Shown: one piece after another, positions 22,956-34,451 of the stretch
Numbering within the stretch: position 1 is the first letter of the stretch
Layout of the letters: the number at the start of each line of letters is the position of its first letter
Source: Anodontia alba
Lineage: Eukaryota > Mollusca > Bivalvia > Lucinida > Lucinidae
Direction: 5' to 3'
DNA: 64,000 bases
NCBI GenBank assembly: GCA_964016985.1
Contig: OZ024825.1
Coordinates: 2,043,501 to 2,107,500 of the forward strand
Program-made: the position numbers and the translations under genes
Notes under the pieces: model-generated
Database searches by the model: none
Seen by the model: only the letters and a program-made list of their open reading frames with translations
Told to the model about the DNA's origin: nothing

Positions 22956-23203
22956 CAGGGCCCAGTTGTTCAAAGCTAACGATGTCGTTAGTTAACGATT
23001 CATTAAAATTTACATCGAGTGATACCCAAATATGCTGAAATTTTTTGCTGAAAAAATGTGAGTAGCTTTTGCAGTGCAAAAGCTACTCACATTTTTTCAG
23101 CAAAAAATATCAGAATATTGTATATTGAATCCGCTAAAACAGTTAACGAAATGACCCTTAACGAGCTCGTTAAGCTAACGACGCTTTGAACAACTGGGCC
23201 CTG
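22956..23203. mobile_element. Family G MITE (CAGGGCCCAGTTGTTC ends)
   Basis: CAGGGCCCAGTTGTTCAAAG at the left pairs with CTTTGAACAACTGGGCCCTG at the right. The centre is a second inverted repeat, AAAAATGTGAGTAGCTTTTG with complement. It is short and non-coding. Confidence 0.85.
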
Positions 23204-23214
23204 AGATTTTGCCT

Positions 23215-24190
23215 GGAGCTTACTGTTGCACCTAATGCTACCAAGTTTGGTGATGTTTCATATCATTAGTAGGTCACTATGACCTACATTACAGAAAAAA
23301 GGTTGGCCAGTGTGCTACTCTAGGAGGTTATAGTACAAGTATCATGCCAAAAGTAGGTCAACTGGTTTAGAAATCAGAAGATTCGGCAAGGGTAAGTATT
23401 TTTACCAATGACCCAACTTTTGCACACAACACACCATCCTCCTAAAATGTGTAAGCTTAACAAAATTTGGTGATGTTTCTTTAATTGTTTAAGACAGTAT
23501 GACCTGGACAGTATGACCAAGGACCATAATTCTGTAAGAACTGTGTCACATGATCAATTTCATTCAAGTAACATATTGCCATATCAAGATGTACAAACCC
23601 ACCAAATTTGATGACCCTCCTTTGACCGGTTTGTAAATTACTCAGCCCAGAAACAACACAGATAGACACATACAGAATTTGTACTAAGGGCCATAACTAT
23701 AGGGGTATTGTAACATTACTCATTTTTAGAGCCCCATATCACCATGATAAGATACATATACCCTACAAATTTGACAAACGTCGTTCAACTGCTTTAGAAG
23801 ATAAGACTAAGACACAATTCAACAAGTCACATATTTTGTACCAAGGGATGTTTGGCTGTGATGAGGGGGAGTGGGGTGGGGGAAGTATTGTGTCACATGC
23901 ATCAATTTTTTTACCCAACACATGTCGAACCCAAACTGTAAAAGCCCACCAAATTCTATGAACCTTCTTTGACAAGTTTATAATACATAGCCCTGGATAG
24001 ATAAGGATTTTGTCATAAGGATTATAACTCTGGAAGTATGACCCATTTTTTTTTACAGCACGATATCAATATACTAGAATGTATAAAACCCTCCAAATTT
24101 CATGAACATCCTTTACCTGGTTTAGAAGACAAGGTCCGCACACAACTTGGACAAAAGGACAGATGCAATGAGGGACAAAAGGTACATATA
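23215..24190. repeat. Diverged tandem ~290-bp intronic repeat
   Basis: Recurring CAAATTTGATGA...CCTTTGACNNGTTTANAA and GGGCCATAACTATAGGGGTA-type segments every ~250-300 bp. There is no gene. Confidence 0.5.
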
Positions 24191-24194
24191 GATT

Positions 24195-24408
24195 TTAACC
24201 TTTGCCATACTGAATAAATTAAGATGCCATGCCCACTTCTAATTTTCAGCCAATCAGACTACTTGATCCAGGTAGCTGAAGCAAATTCACATGCCTAATT
24301 ACAAACAGTGCAGATCCAGATCAGCTGGCTTCTTCATAAGCCAACTGATCTGAACCAACACTGTTTGCAATGGTAGGGCATATTTGGGCTCAGAAAGACT
24401 GGGATTAA
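24195..24408 (-). mobile_element. Family A MITE, diverged
   Basis: TTAACCTTTGCCATACTGAA to a degraded GGGATTAA right end. Core hairpin arms CAGATCCAGATCAGCTGGCT and partial complement are visible. Confidence 0.75.
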
Positions 24409-24619
24409 CTTATTCTCCATGTCCACTTCGCTGTGGGAGCATAACAATTGCCATATCAGATTGGATGTCTACAAAGATACAATAACCATGCAAGGAAAGA
24501 AATTACCAAACCACAATGAAATATGCTGTAATGTGAAAACACTTATCCCCGAATAAGATGTGCAGTGAAGACTCAGATCAGCCTGCCCATGCTCATAACT
24601 CTAGATAACACAGGGATCA

Positions 24620-24775
24620 GATATATATTTTTTTTCTTATTTCTTTACAAAAACATATATTGTGGGTTCTCATTATAAGTGCCTCGCCAAGGGCTTCTTA
24701 TGAGTACCCACATGTTTTTGTGGAGAAATAAGAAAATTTCAATATTTTTTGGATGAAAAAAAAACCTTAACTGGA
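24620..24775. mobile_element. Family F hairpin core
   Basis: TATATTGTGGGTTCTCATTA with GTGCCTCG turn and GCTTCTTATGAGTACCCACA; outer arms TTTTTCTTATTTCTTTACAA/GTGGAGAAATAAGAAAA. Confidence 0.7.
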
Positions 24776-24934
24776 GCTATGCCAAACTCATGGCCTCATC
24801 AACCTTCACTGACAGCTCATGAATCCAAGTTTCTTCAAACTGGCTGCGCATGCTGAGCTGAGTCTTTGCTGGGTGTGCATGTACAATGGTACATTATCTC
24901 ATGCTGTGGCCATTCTGTGATTTTTGTTATAGAG

Positions 24935-25143
24935 TTAACCCTAGTCCTGCTGAATCCGGACAGACCCTGTCTTTGAAAACAGTGTAGATCCAGATCAGTT
25001 GGCTTCTGAAGATCTGATCTGGATCTGTACAGTTTGCCATTCAGTATGTGAATTTGTATCAACAACTTGGATCAAGTAATCTGATTGGATGAAAATTAGA
25101 AGAGGGTGGGGCATCTGAATTTATTCAGCATGACAAGGGTTAA
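24935..25143 (+). mobile_element. Family A MITE
   Basis: TTAACCCTAGTCCTGCTGAA to GACAAGGGTTAA. The loop is shortened: the AAGCCAACT half of the hairpin is missing. Confidence 0.82.
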
Positions 25144-25449
25144 CTTGCTTGAAAGGCAAAATCATTTTCTAACCAAAATGTTCAAACAATATGATGTTGA
25201 AGAGCTGTATCTGTGAAAAAAGTCTTAGGTAATCATGTATTTTGATATGAATTCGATCAGCACTGTTACTGGGATAAAAATCTTAGCAAATCATATATTT
25301 TGATACAAATTTGATCATGACTGAATAAAAACTAAGAAAGTTATTGATGTTCAAAAATTTTAGATCTTCTGTCAAAGATGCTACCATTTGATTATTTAAT
25401 GAGTTTCTAAACATTTCAAACAATTACATACAATTATTAAAAAAACTCC

Positions 25450-25692
25450 TTAACCCTTAAAATGCCAAGAAAACCTGCATCTGAAAATGTTGCCTGTTTT
25501 TGTCATCTGCTGAATATTCTTGCAAACTTTTCAAACCTATTTTTGCATACAGGCAAACAGTGTGGTCCCAGATCAGACTGTTCCCAGAGGAGCAGTCTGA
25601 TCTACATCCACACTGTTTTCAAAAATGACTTTTAAAATTACAAGCAGATGACAAAGCAGACGATAATTGTTGTGATTGGCAGTTTAAGGGTA
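25450..25692 (+). mobile_element. Family C MITE (TTAACCCTTAAA type)
   Basis: TTAACCCTTAAAATGCCAAG on the left; the degraded TTGGCAGTTTAAGGG is on the right. The arms contain GTCATCTGCTGA and its complement. The core hairpin arms are AACAGTGTGGTCCCAGATCA and TGATCTACATCCACACTGTT. Confidence 0.7.
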
Positions 25693-26197
25693 TAATCTCC
25701 TATATTACAGAAAACAGTTCAATTTCAAGTATTATCAATATAATACAGAGAGATAGCTAAATACCCAAATACAGTAGTAAAATATTGTTGCAGATATTAA
25801 TTAATGGTATTTAGGTTTTGTATAATTAATGATGGCTTAATGACATCATAATGCGGCATTAAACATTCAAATAGCAGCATCCATAAAAGCATTTTGTTTA
25901 ATCTTCGAACTTCGATAACTTTCTAATTTATCATCTGTTTTCAAACAAATTTGCATCAAGATGAATGGTTTGTCAAGATCTTTCATCTCAGAGAATCTTT
26001 CTCCAACCTCAGTTTTCCTTGAAAAAAAAAAATAACAATAAAGTACAAATTGACATCAAAGATTCAAAGAGATGCTTATTATTATTATCACTGGTTAAAT
26101 CAGAAATGTGGAGTTGCTAGCATCAGGTATTGCCACAAAATACAGAAGAAAACAATGGTACATGTACAAAAATGACAACAGCACAGAAAACTAGCGA

Positions 26198-26695
26198 CAC
26201 TACAACCTCTTTATAACACGGTTCATTATAACATGATTTTGGATATAACATGGTTCAAAGATTTTGTTTATGTTGAGGTTTTATGGCCCAGTCAACCCAA
26301 TGGGGTCATGTCAAGCGCGGTCAGTTTACCTAACCACACGTTTACTGGGCAGGCTTAGTCATGTCATCTAAGCGGTTAACCAGTACTGTGCACATTCTTT
26401 CGCCAAAAACTGACAACTGCCCTTCTTGAATCAGCGGAAGGGAGAGAATGACCGTAGAAAATATTTCATGATCAATCTCCACGAAAGAATGTTACCGACC
26501 TCGGCGGGGGTTGAACCCGCGACCTCCTGATCTCCAGTCGGACGGTGCATCCAATTGAGCCACTGAGGCCGGCTGGTTCAAAGATGGATCCCCAAAATGA
26601 ATAGATTATATTGAAAAATGACCATAACACGGTTGTTTAACTAACACGGTTTATGTTATGGACCCCAACAATAGTGTTATAAAGGGGTTGTGGTG
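26198..26695. mobile_element. Family H MITE split by a SINE
   Basis: The outer element is 26198-26262 plus 26586-26695, with ends CACTACAACCTCTTTATAAC and GTTATAAAGGGGTTGTGGTG. The SINE at 26263-26573 sits inside its GGTTCAAAGATGGATCC block. Confidence 0.8.
26263..26573 (-). mobile_element. tRNA-derived SINE, minus strand, 12-bp target-site duplication
   Basis: Read on the minus strand it starts CCGGCCTCAGTGGCTCAATT (A box) with the B box GGTTCAACCCC. It ends with GGGCCATAAAACCTCAACAT and an A-rich tail. The duplication TGGTTCAAAGAT is exact (26251-26262 and 26574-26585). It inserted into a Family H MITE. Confidence 0.88.
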
Positions 26696-27085
26696 TATTC
26701 AGACACAAAAGACTGTGCTAGACTAAACAGTCTGCTAAGGGTAGCATTCAAAGAGACTGAACATATCCCAAGATACATAGTAAGTACAACAAGTAGCTCT
26801 TATTAAGTAAAAATCCCAGACATTCAAAGACAAATCAGACTTTAGCAGCTATTTCTTTCTTTTTTCTTCCCTTTTTCTCATGTTTTTTTTTTTTTAACGA
26901 AAATCTTTTTTGCACACTCAAGAAAGAAAATAGAACAGAATATTTAAATTTTCTTCCAGAAGAAAAGGGCTTGAGAATTCATGCAAACTGTCTCTTAGAG
27001 ACACAGTTTATAATTTTATGGGGGAAATAAGATGAAAAACAGCTACATATAAATGTATATGCTGTCTGTTCATTCTATGTCCAGC

Positions 27086-27303
27086 AAGGTATAATGTCCT
27101 AAAATTTTGAACACCGAAATTTCTGACAAAAATTGCATATGCAAACAGAGCAGACCAAGATCAGACTGCTCCTCAGGAGCTGTTTAATCAGGGTCTACAC
27201 TGTCTAGGATTCCAAAAAGTATTTTCAGAAACAACTGCAAAAGTAAAATTTAGTCAAAAATAGTATGAAATAAAGTGTTCAAAATTTTAGGACATTTACC
27301 GTA
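27086..27303. mobile_element. Family J MITE (TGTCCTAAAATTTTGAAC ends) with the shared core
   Basis: AATGTCCTAAAATTTTGAAC (left) and TCAAAATTTTAGGACATTTA (right). Core arms are AACAGAGCAGACCAAGATCA and TAATCAGGGTCTACACTGTC. A truncated relative follows at 27340-27520. Confidence 0.7.
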
Positions 27304-27593
27304 TAAAAAGATTTATAGTTTATGTCCTTAAATTTTGTGTCTTATGGAATGGCAAATGCTAACAGATCCAGATCCTTCAGGAGCAATCTAATTAAGGTCT
27401 ACAGTGTTTGTGTTGCCACCAAGTATTTTATGGACTAAATGCATTGAAAAAAAAAAAAGTATAGGCAAAAGAAAGTATGGCTTAAAGTATTCAAAATTTT
27501 AGGATATTTACCATAAAATGAAATTTGTCCAGCACTACATAATATATCCATTATACAGTGCAAAAGACTATAACCAGATTGTTGATGGACAAA

Positions 27594-27833
27594 CTGGGCC
27601 CAGTTGTTCAAAGCTAACGATGTTGTTAGTTAACAATTTGTTAAAATTTACATGGAGTGATACACAAATATGCTGAAATTTTTTGCTGAAAAAATGTGAG
27701 TAGCTTTTGCAGCTACTCACATTTTTTCAGCAAAAAATATTAGAATATTGTATATTGAATCCGCTCAAACAGTTAACTAAATGACCCTTAACCAGCTCGT
27801 TAAGCTAACGACGCTTTGAACAACTGGGCCCTG
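27594..27833. mobile_element. Family G MITE, second copy
   Basis: Near-identical to the copy 4.6 kb to its left, with ends CTGGGCCCAGTTGTTCAAAG and CTTTGAACAACTGGGCCCTG; the central loop is 8 bp shorter. Confidence 0.85.
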
Positions 27834-27854
27834 GTCTTTGTTTTCACATTTTTT

Positions 27855-28086
27855 CACAGTACGCATGCTAGGTAAAAATTTCAGCCAAAGACATATTGAA
27901 ATATTTTTCTTATTTTTTTTTTCAGGACCTTAGGATACAATTTGCACAAAATGTCTAATCCTATTTTTTGGCTCCTGAATAGGAAACAATTTGAATGAAA
28001 TGTCCAAACCTATTTTCTGGAAAAAAAAATAAGAAAATATCATCAAATTGTCAGCTGCTGAATTTGCCCATAGTATATAGGTTAAA
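27855..28086. mobile_element. Family E snapback element, diverged
   Basis: TACGCATGCTAGGTAAAAAT...ATTTGCCCATAGTATATAGG. The interior has GGATACAATTTGCACAAAAT, a second AACAATTTGAATGAAATGTC and CAGCTGCTGA, a decayed form of the same design. Confidence 0.5.
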
Positions 28087-28402
28087 GCTGGTTTTGTCAT
28101 TCTGTGAGTCAAGCAATCAGACAACAGAAGAGAACATTTAATGTGACACACACACATGCACAGAGTTCATGCTAAGGATAATAGCAAAAGACATTCAAAC
28201 AAAAGAATTCTGTGCTACACAACAACAGAAAAAATTACAGCCATGGTCATATAACAGTATCTACCCTAAATATTCAGACAGACAGGCCTGAACAAACAGT
28301 GCAGACCCAGACCAGATGCTACAGAATGCATCTGATCAAAGTCAACTGTGTTTGATACTCATCTGGCAGTTTTTCAATAGGTAGTAAAAGGATGTTCAAA
28401 TC

Positions 28403-28613
28403 TTAACCCTTGTCCTGGTGAACCCACATGCCCTACCTTTGCAAACAGTGTAGATCCAGATCAGTTGGCTTCTGTAGAAGCCAACTGATCTGGATCTGCA
28501 CTGTTTGCCATTTAGTATGTGATTTTATAGCAACAATCCAGATCAAGTAATCTGATTGGCGGGAAATTAGAAGTTGGCGTGGCATCTTAATTTATTCAGC
28601 ATGACAAGGGTTT
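28403..28613 (+). mobile_element. Family A MITE
   Basis: TTAACCCTTGTCCTGGTGAA to GACAAGGG, followed by TTTATT in place of TTAA. The core hairpin is complete. Confidence 0.8.
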
Positions 28614-28651
28614 ATTCAATAAGGAGTTATGGTGTCCGAATACTCAGGGTA

Positions 28652-28866
28652 TGGTAAATGTCCTAAAATTTTGAACGCTCTTTTCCATACTTTTTCCCCA
28701 TTTTGCTTTTTATGCAGTTTTTCTTATAACTTAGTTAGTCGAATGGCTAATAGTGTAGTCCCTGATCAGACTGTTCCTTCAGGAGCAGTCTGATCTTGGT
28801 CTGCACTACTTGCATATGCCATTTTAAATGGAAACTATGGTGTGCGCAATTGTAGGACATTTATGG
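28652..28866. mobile_element. Family J MITE
   Basis: AAATGTCCTAAAATTTTGAA on the left with TGTAGGACATTTATGGTA on the right; core arms TAGTGTAGTCCCTGATCAGA and TCTGATCTTGGTCTGCACTA. Confidence 0.65.
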
Positions 28867-29094
28867 TAAGGTAAGGTAACAAGCAGAAACATGCCAAACC
28901 CAGAACCAATATTTTATGCCTGCAAACGCATACTTAGATGAAGAAAAGTACTCTATTTCCTGAAACAGGCTCTTCATGCTTGTGCCCTGAAGCAAGACTA
29001 TCCTAGTCTCATCATTTTTTTTCATCATTAATCTGACTGGAGACAGAAAAACTGTGTCTATAAACACAGTTCTAGACAGGCATTTTCTTCAACC

Positions 29095-29245
29095 AAAAAG
29101 TACTGATATTTTTCTTATTTCTCCACAAAAACCCACATGATAGGTACTCACTTGAAGCGCCTAATCCAGGCAGTTCTAATGAGTACCAATAACATGTTTT
29201 CATGTAGAAATACATAAAATATTTTGTGGATACTACTTTTTATCT
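29095..29245. mobile_element. Family F hairpin core, diverged
   Basis: TTTTTCTTATTTCTCCACAA arm, CCACATGATAGGTACTCACT stem, partial complement, and ATGTTTTCATGTAGAAATA. Confidence 0.6.
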
Positions 29246-29259
29246 GGAGCTATGAATAA

Positions 29260-30560
29260 AATCTGAGAAATCTACATGAACTGCAGATATTGTTTTGATA
29301 CATGTTACTGTTTCATGAAATACATGTATACATTTGCATTTACAACAAAAACTTATAAAATTAATATTTCCTAACCCTTTCAAATACCAAAATATGGCTG
29401 GGAAGTATGGGGTTGCAGACCCTTACAGACATACCAGTTATATGTGTTGACTCACCTTATTTTTTACTAATTTAGTATCTGTATTGGGCTGAAATTGTGT
29501 AAATATGAATCTTATATTAATAACCATAGTTTTTCATGATATTTTTATACTTGTTCATTTTCACAATCCTTTGCTTGTAACACACACTCGTAATAGAGGA
29601 CACGCAGGCTACAGCTCAAATTGATTGAAATGGACAGATTTGTGAATTGTTTAATGTTTTACCAGGTATTATAATGATTTCAGTTGATGACATTAGCATC
29701 TCGGAAGGAACCTATCATTCACAAATTTACTTACATATAATAGGAAGTTAATAGGCATTTGTGAATCTAAAAAGAACTGGACGTTACTGATGATCTCTCC
29801 ATTTCAATGGTCAAAACTGCTGTGAAACAAAAAGGAACTGCAACTGACAAAGTTTCTGTGTCATTCTATGCAAGTGAATTTTAGTGCCAATGTGCCACTG
29901 GTAGCTGGTACATACATGTACTATTAAACATTCATCTTGCTTCCAAATCTGACCATCTTTTAGACCACTTTTTTATAGTTAGCTTATATGATGGAATTTT
30001 TCAACAAGTTTTTGCATTAACTTTGAAAACATGGTAAAAGGGTGGAAAAGGTAATGCATTTTGAAGTCTGCTGCTCTTAAAGGGTTGATACCTGAGCTAA
30101 TTTTGATGTAACCTCACTTTTTGCTGTCTGAAAATACTATTTCCAAATGAAATTAAGCTGCCCCTAGTTTGCTATAAAATGCTTCTGAGGATTTTGCAAT
30201 AAAGTATTATAATAGAAAATATTATTTAAGTACATACATGTAGCTAACATGTTCTTACTAGGCTATGTAGCCAGGTTAGATCAAGGGAGGTAAACATGTT
30301 ATCAATTAAATAGTGGTTATCTAAAACTTTAAAAGTTGTTTTGGTATATATTTTTATTATTCTGTATTTGTATGATTAGCATGTATATTTCTTTTACAAT
30401 GAGTGCAGATTCTTCAGAACCTCAGTGAGAGCATAAATTATTTTCAGAACACTTATTCTAATGAATTTTACGGACAATATAATTATCAAAACAACAGTCC
30501 GGGAAAATCAGTTTGAAACAAAAGTGAAGCTCATGTGATTTTTTTTATATCAAAACTAGC
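29260..30560. other. No gene seen
   Basis: AT-rich intronic sequence with no repeat family or coding segment that I could identify. Confidence 0.6.
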
Positions 30561-30747
30561 TCTGTTATCCACCTTTAAAGTGCTAATCACAACTACAGCA
30601 GACAACATATTGATTTTCTTTTTTTTTTTTTTTTGTATTTTTCAGAGTAACAAAGTCATGGCATTTCATGTGAATCAATTCACATATGAGGGTCATGCAA
30701 AAAGTTCTGTCACTAATAGGCTTCCTTGGTTTTATCCCAGGTATATT

Positions 30748-30961
30748 TTAACCCTTGTCCTGCTGAATAAATTATGACACAACGCCCACTTCTAATTTTT
30801 AGCCAATCAGATTACTTGATTCAGATTGTTGCTATAAATTCACATACTTAATGACAGACAGTGCAGGTCCAGATCAGTTGGCTTCTTCAGAAGCCAACTG
30901 ATCTGGATCTACACTGTTTGCAAATGCAGGGTATATCCGGGTTCAGCAAGACAAGGGTTAA
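30748..30961 (-). mobile_element. Family A MITE inside the plus-strand mariner
   Basis: Complete reverse copy with TTAA on both sides. It sits between the left mariner terminus (30687) and the transposase-like frame, so it inserted after the mariner did. Confidence 0.85.
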
Positions 30962-31091
30962 ATGCTTCACTGTGCTTGAATGGTGTGCTGAATAGCTAAC
31001 GATACCCGTTTATTTTGCGCAAATTGCTTTCCAACTGACCAAGTTATTTCAAACTGAAATAGATGCAGTCATATACACTGACCAATTTACT

Positions 31092-32156
31092 TTGTTACAT
31101 TGGAACATGGACCAGAAGACTGAAATTTGTAGCTACATGTATATTAAATGTCGCATTAGGCTAAATATAGATTCAAGGCAGATATTTAATGAATTGTGTG
31201 GTATATATGGACCTCAGGCCATTTCAATTCGCACAGGTTTTAGGCGGGTTAAAGCTTTTAAAGCTGGGAAATTTTCTGTTGAAGATGATACCCGTCCTGG
31301 AAGGCCTAAAACCTCTGTTACCAAGGCTAACATCGCTGCTGTAAAGATTGCGGTTGAACAGGATGCGCGATTGTCTGTCAAAGATATAGCTAGTTGTACT
31401 GGCATATCAGAAGGCAGTGTGCAAACAATTCTGAAAAAGCGTTTGGACCTGAGAAGGGTTTGCGCTAGGTGGGTACCTCATTTGCTCACTGAGGAGCAAA
31501 AGACACAATGCCTTAAATGTGCCCAGGAACTTTTGAAAACATACAAAGGCTGTAATAGTCGGGTTATTTCTAACTTGCTAACAGGTGATGAAACCTGGGT
31601 GCACATGTTTGAGCCACAAAGAAGGGCTGATAATAAGCAATGGATGTGAAAAGATCAAAAACGCCCATGTATTGCCAAGAGAACCATAAGTTTGAAAGAG
31701 ATGTTGTATGCAATTTTCTTTAATTCAAGTGGGCCAGTCGTTCAAGTGCCTTGTCCATCTGGTCATACAGTCACTGGCTGATTCTACAAGAATTCTGTAC
31801 TGATGAAAGTGAAAGAGTTTTACAATAAGAAACAACCAAGCAAAGGATGGTCAGGAGTCCACCTTTTACATGACAACGCCTCATAAGTGTGAAATTGTTA
31901 AGTCTTTTTTGGCTTCTGAAAAGGTGAAAGTTTTAAACCATCCATCTTATTCACATGACCTGAGTCCCTGTGACTTCTTTTTATTTCCAAGGCTTAAGAA
32001 AATGCTTTCTGGAAATAAGTATACGTCTAGAAGTTTTCTTGGCAGCGCTATTTATCGGTGTCTCCAACAGATACCAAAAGAAGACTATTTATCTGCTTTT
32101 TCGCGACTGGGTAAAAAGGTTACAAAAATGTATTTCAGTAAAGGGGGAATACTTTG
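31092..32156 (+). pseudogene. Mariner transposase (DD34D-like), broken
   Basis: The first 185 residues are open (31092-31649; an ATG at 31107 gives a more typical start). They include the N-terminal helix-turn-helix region (FRRVKAFKAGKFSVEDDTRP, then GRPKTSVT) and the first catalytic Asp at residue 166 in LLTGDETWVHMFEP. A stop follows at 31647. In the continuing frames are RPCIAKRTISLKEMLYAIF, an in-frame TGA at 31779, and LLHDNAS (second Asp), then a one-base deletion. The last block is NHPSYSHDLSPCDFFLFPRL (third Asp), followed by the C-terminal YLSAFSRLGK. The spacing between the second and third Asp is 33-34 residues, depending on how the deletion is counted. It is inactive as it stands. 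Confidence 0.85.
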
Positions 32157-32327
32157 AAGGTTTGTAATAAAAATATGTTTGATAAAACGTAGCACTGAAG
32201 TAATCCAAACCCAGTGACAAAACTTTTTGCAATACCCTCGTAAAAAGCCAAGGCTTATAGATTAGTTTCTCCAAAAAGTAGTAAATTAAAAATTTAAATG
32301 TCATCTGCCACAACTTTGCTTACCCTT

Positions 32328-32542
32328 TTAACCCTTGTCCTGCTGAATAAATTAAGATTCCATGCCCATTTTTAATTTTCAGCCAATCAGATTACTTGAT
32401 CCAGATTGTTGATACAAATTCACATACTTTATGGCAAACAGTGCAGATCCAGATCAGTTGGCTTCTTCAGAAGCCAAACTGATCTGGATCTACACTGCTT
32501 GCAAAGGCAGAATATATCTGGGTTCAGCAGGACTAGGGTTAA
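32328..32542 (-). mobile_element. Family A MITE
   Basis: TTAACCCTTGTCCTGCTGAA to CAGCAGGACTAGGGTTAA. It abuts the right end of a Family E element whose terminal bases are CCCTTTTAA. Confidence 0.84.
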
Positions 32543-32699
32543 AGATTACAATTCTGACCTCATCAAAAACCATTAAACTCTTGTTCAGCAAAAAATAATA
32601 AAATATATATATTTTAGAATGTCGTACTTGTACTGTGAAAAAAAAACATATTTTAATACTAAAACTAACTTTCATAGGTCTAGATAAGAGTAGGTATCA

Positions 32700-32850
32700 A
32701 GTAAATAGTTTTCTTATTTCTCAATAAAAACAAGTGTTGTGATACTCATTAGAAGCGCCTTGGCGAGGTGCTTCTAATGAGTACCCACAACATATGTTTT
32801 TGTCGAGAAATAAGAAAAATATAGATACTTATTGGTTGAAAAAAAGCGCC
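32700..32850. mobile_element. Family F hairpin core
   Basis: GTGTTGTGATACTCATTAGA with AGCGCCTTGGCGAGGTGCT turn and complement, outer arms TTTTCTTATTTCTC/GAGAAATAAGAAAA. A diverged relative follows at about 33050-33160. Confidence 0.7.
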
Positions 32851-33374
32851 TTATCAAAAGCTATGATATTAGTCTTCTAACTGGCTTCTCACACATAAAT
32901 AAACCATTAAAAATCTTAGGACAGCTTAGTATTATCAAAATGGTTCTTGATTTAAAACAACTTAAAAAGATGTACATGTACATGATCAACAATGCTCCAA
33001 ACAAGTGGGCAGAGGACTTCATTGTTCAGGAGGAGTATTTGACGATAATTTTTGCCAGTTCTCCATAAAACCATATATTTAGGGTATTCATGAGAATTGT
33101 CTTCCCAAGACAGTTCAAACAAGTACCGACAATGTTTGTTTGGAGAAATAACAAATTTATTCCAGAATTATCATCAAATACTCCTCCTTAACAGTTTTGT
33201 TAGCTGGAAAAGAATTAAACTATATTCAAAAATAACATTTTTCCTAATGACTCTTGTTTCATCAGACCCTTTACACTATTGTTGGGGTTCACAGATCTGT
33301 GTACAAAATGTAGGTTTATAAGTGAATAGTATTATAAAAGACCAAAACTTTCCCAAATTTTCAACCCAAAAGTA

Positions 33375-33610
33375 TTGGTCAGGGTTCTCACTAGGATATT
33401 AAAATCATGAGTCTCAAAGCCATTTTCTCTTGAAAGAAAAAGTCCCACAATGCAAGTTTTCAAAATTTCCCAGATATAGGGAATCCCAACTATTTCTGCA
33501 GGGAATCCCAACTACATGTATTTCTGTATGAAAACAAGTTTTCTCCAATAAAATAGGAATTCCGACTAACAAAATAGAAACCCACAACTCCATATCTGGA
33601 GTTAATGAAA
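33375..33610. mobile_element. CAGGGTTCTCA-type element remnant
   Basis: Starts CAGGGTTCTCACTAGGATAT. It has runs of GGAATCCCAACTA-type motifs and ends near GGAGTTAATGAAAACTTT. Related pieces are at 33971-34400 (interrupted by a Family C MITE) and 42270-42775. Confidence 0.45.
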
Positions 33611-33981
33611 ACTTTTATGGTACTTTCATTTCTACACAAAAACATATGAAATTATAGGGAAATAAGAATTTGGGAACCATGATCTGAAAGTGTTATACCC
33701 AAAATAACATTATAATGAATAGTGTTTATAATGATTTTCATTATAAGGTTTTTTGGACATTCTCTATCAAGGCAATTCAAATGAGTATCAACAACATAAA
33801 TATGCTATTATAAAGAAGTAGATAAAAGTACATGTACAGACTGAAATGTGGGGACTCAGCAATTGCTTGACTGTGTGCTTATGTGGGTAAATGCTGTAAT
33901 TAGACTGAATACTGTATGTTACATCCTAAGAAAACCATGTCACATCCAGCTAATGTGACCATAGCACATTCAGGGTTCTCA

Positions 33982-34258
33982 TTAACCCTTTAAGCGCCAG
34001 TCACAACTATTGTCGTCTGCTTTGTCTTCTGCCGGTTACTTTAAAAGTCATTGTTGCAAACAGCGTGGACCCAGATCAGACTGCTCCTTTAGGAGCAGTC
34101 TGATCTGGGTCCACACTGTTTGCTCCTTTAGGAGCAGTCTGATCTGGGTCCACACTGTTTGCCTATATGCAAAAGTTTGAAAAGTTTGCAAGATGCAGCA
34201 AACGACATAAGCAGACGACATTTTCAGATGCAGATTTTCTTGGCGTTTTAAGGGTTAA
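33982..34258 (-). mobile_element. Family C MITE inserted in a CAGGGTTCTCA-type element
   Basis: TTAACCCTTTAAGCGCCAGT to TTGGCGTTTTAAGGGTTAA. The core GAGCAGTCTGATCTGGGTCC...ACACTGTTTG half is present twice in tandem (34095-34126 and 34127-34163). The flanks (CAGGGTTCTCA before, CTCCAAATATGG after) are the two sides of another element. Confidence 0.75.
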
Positions 34259-34451
34259 CTCCAAATATGGAGTACTGGGCTCCTATTTTGGCTATACTAT
34301 TGGTACTCCTACCTTTCAGGGAATCTCAGCCAAATTACATAATGGGACTTCCATTTTTTAAGAAACTGGCTTTGGGACTCCCGTTTTTAAAATCCTGCCA
34401 TACAATGCATCAATATGGCAAACAAAATCTGGCTTTCAAATAATAACCAAG

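Larger units (their letters stand above)
30687..32240 (+). mobile_element. Mariner element with TA target duplication
   Basis: The left end ATGAGGGTCATGCAAAAAGT pairs with the right end ACTTTTTGCAATACCCTCG, and TA lies outside each (30685-30686, 32241-32242). The ~1.55-kb element includes a 214-bp Family A MITE between its left end and the transposase frame. It interrupts a Family E snapback element. Confidence 0.85.
30570..32327. mobile_element. Family E element split by a mariner insertion
   Basis: The left half (30570-30684: CTTTAAAGTGCTAATCACAA ... CATTTCATGTGAATCAATTC) and right half (32243-32327: AAGGCTTATAGATTAGTTTC ... CTTACCCTTTTAA) belong to one snapback element. The mariner at 30687-32240 occupies the point near the hairpin turn, flanked by TA on both sides. 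Confidence 0.6.
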
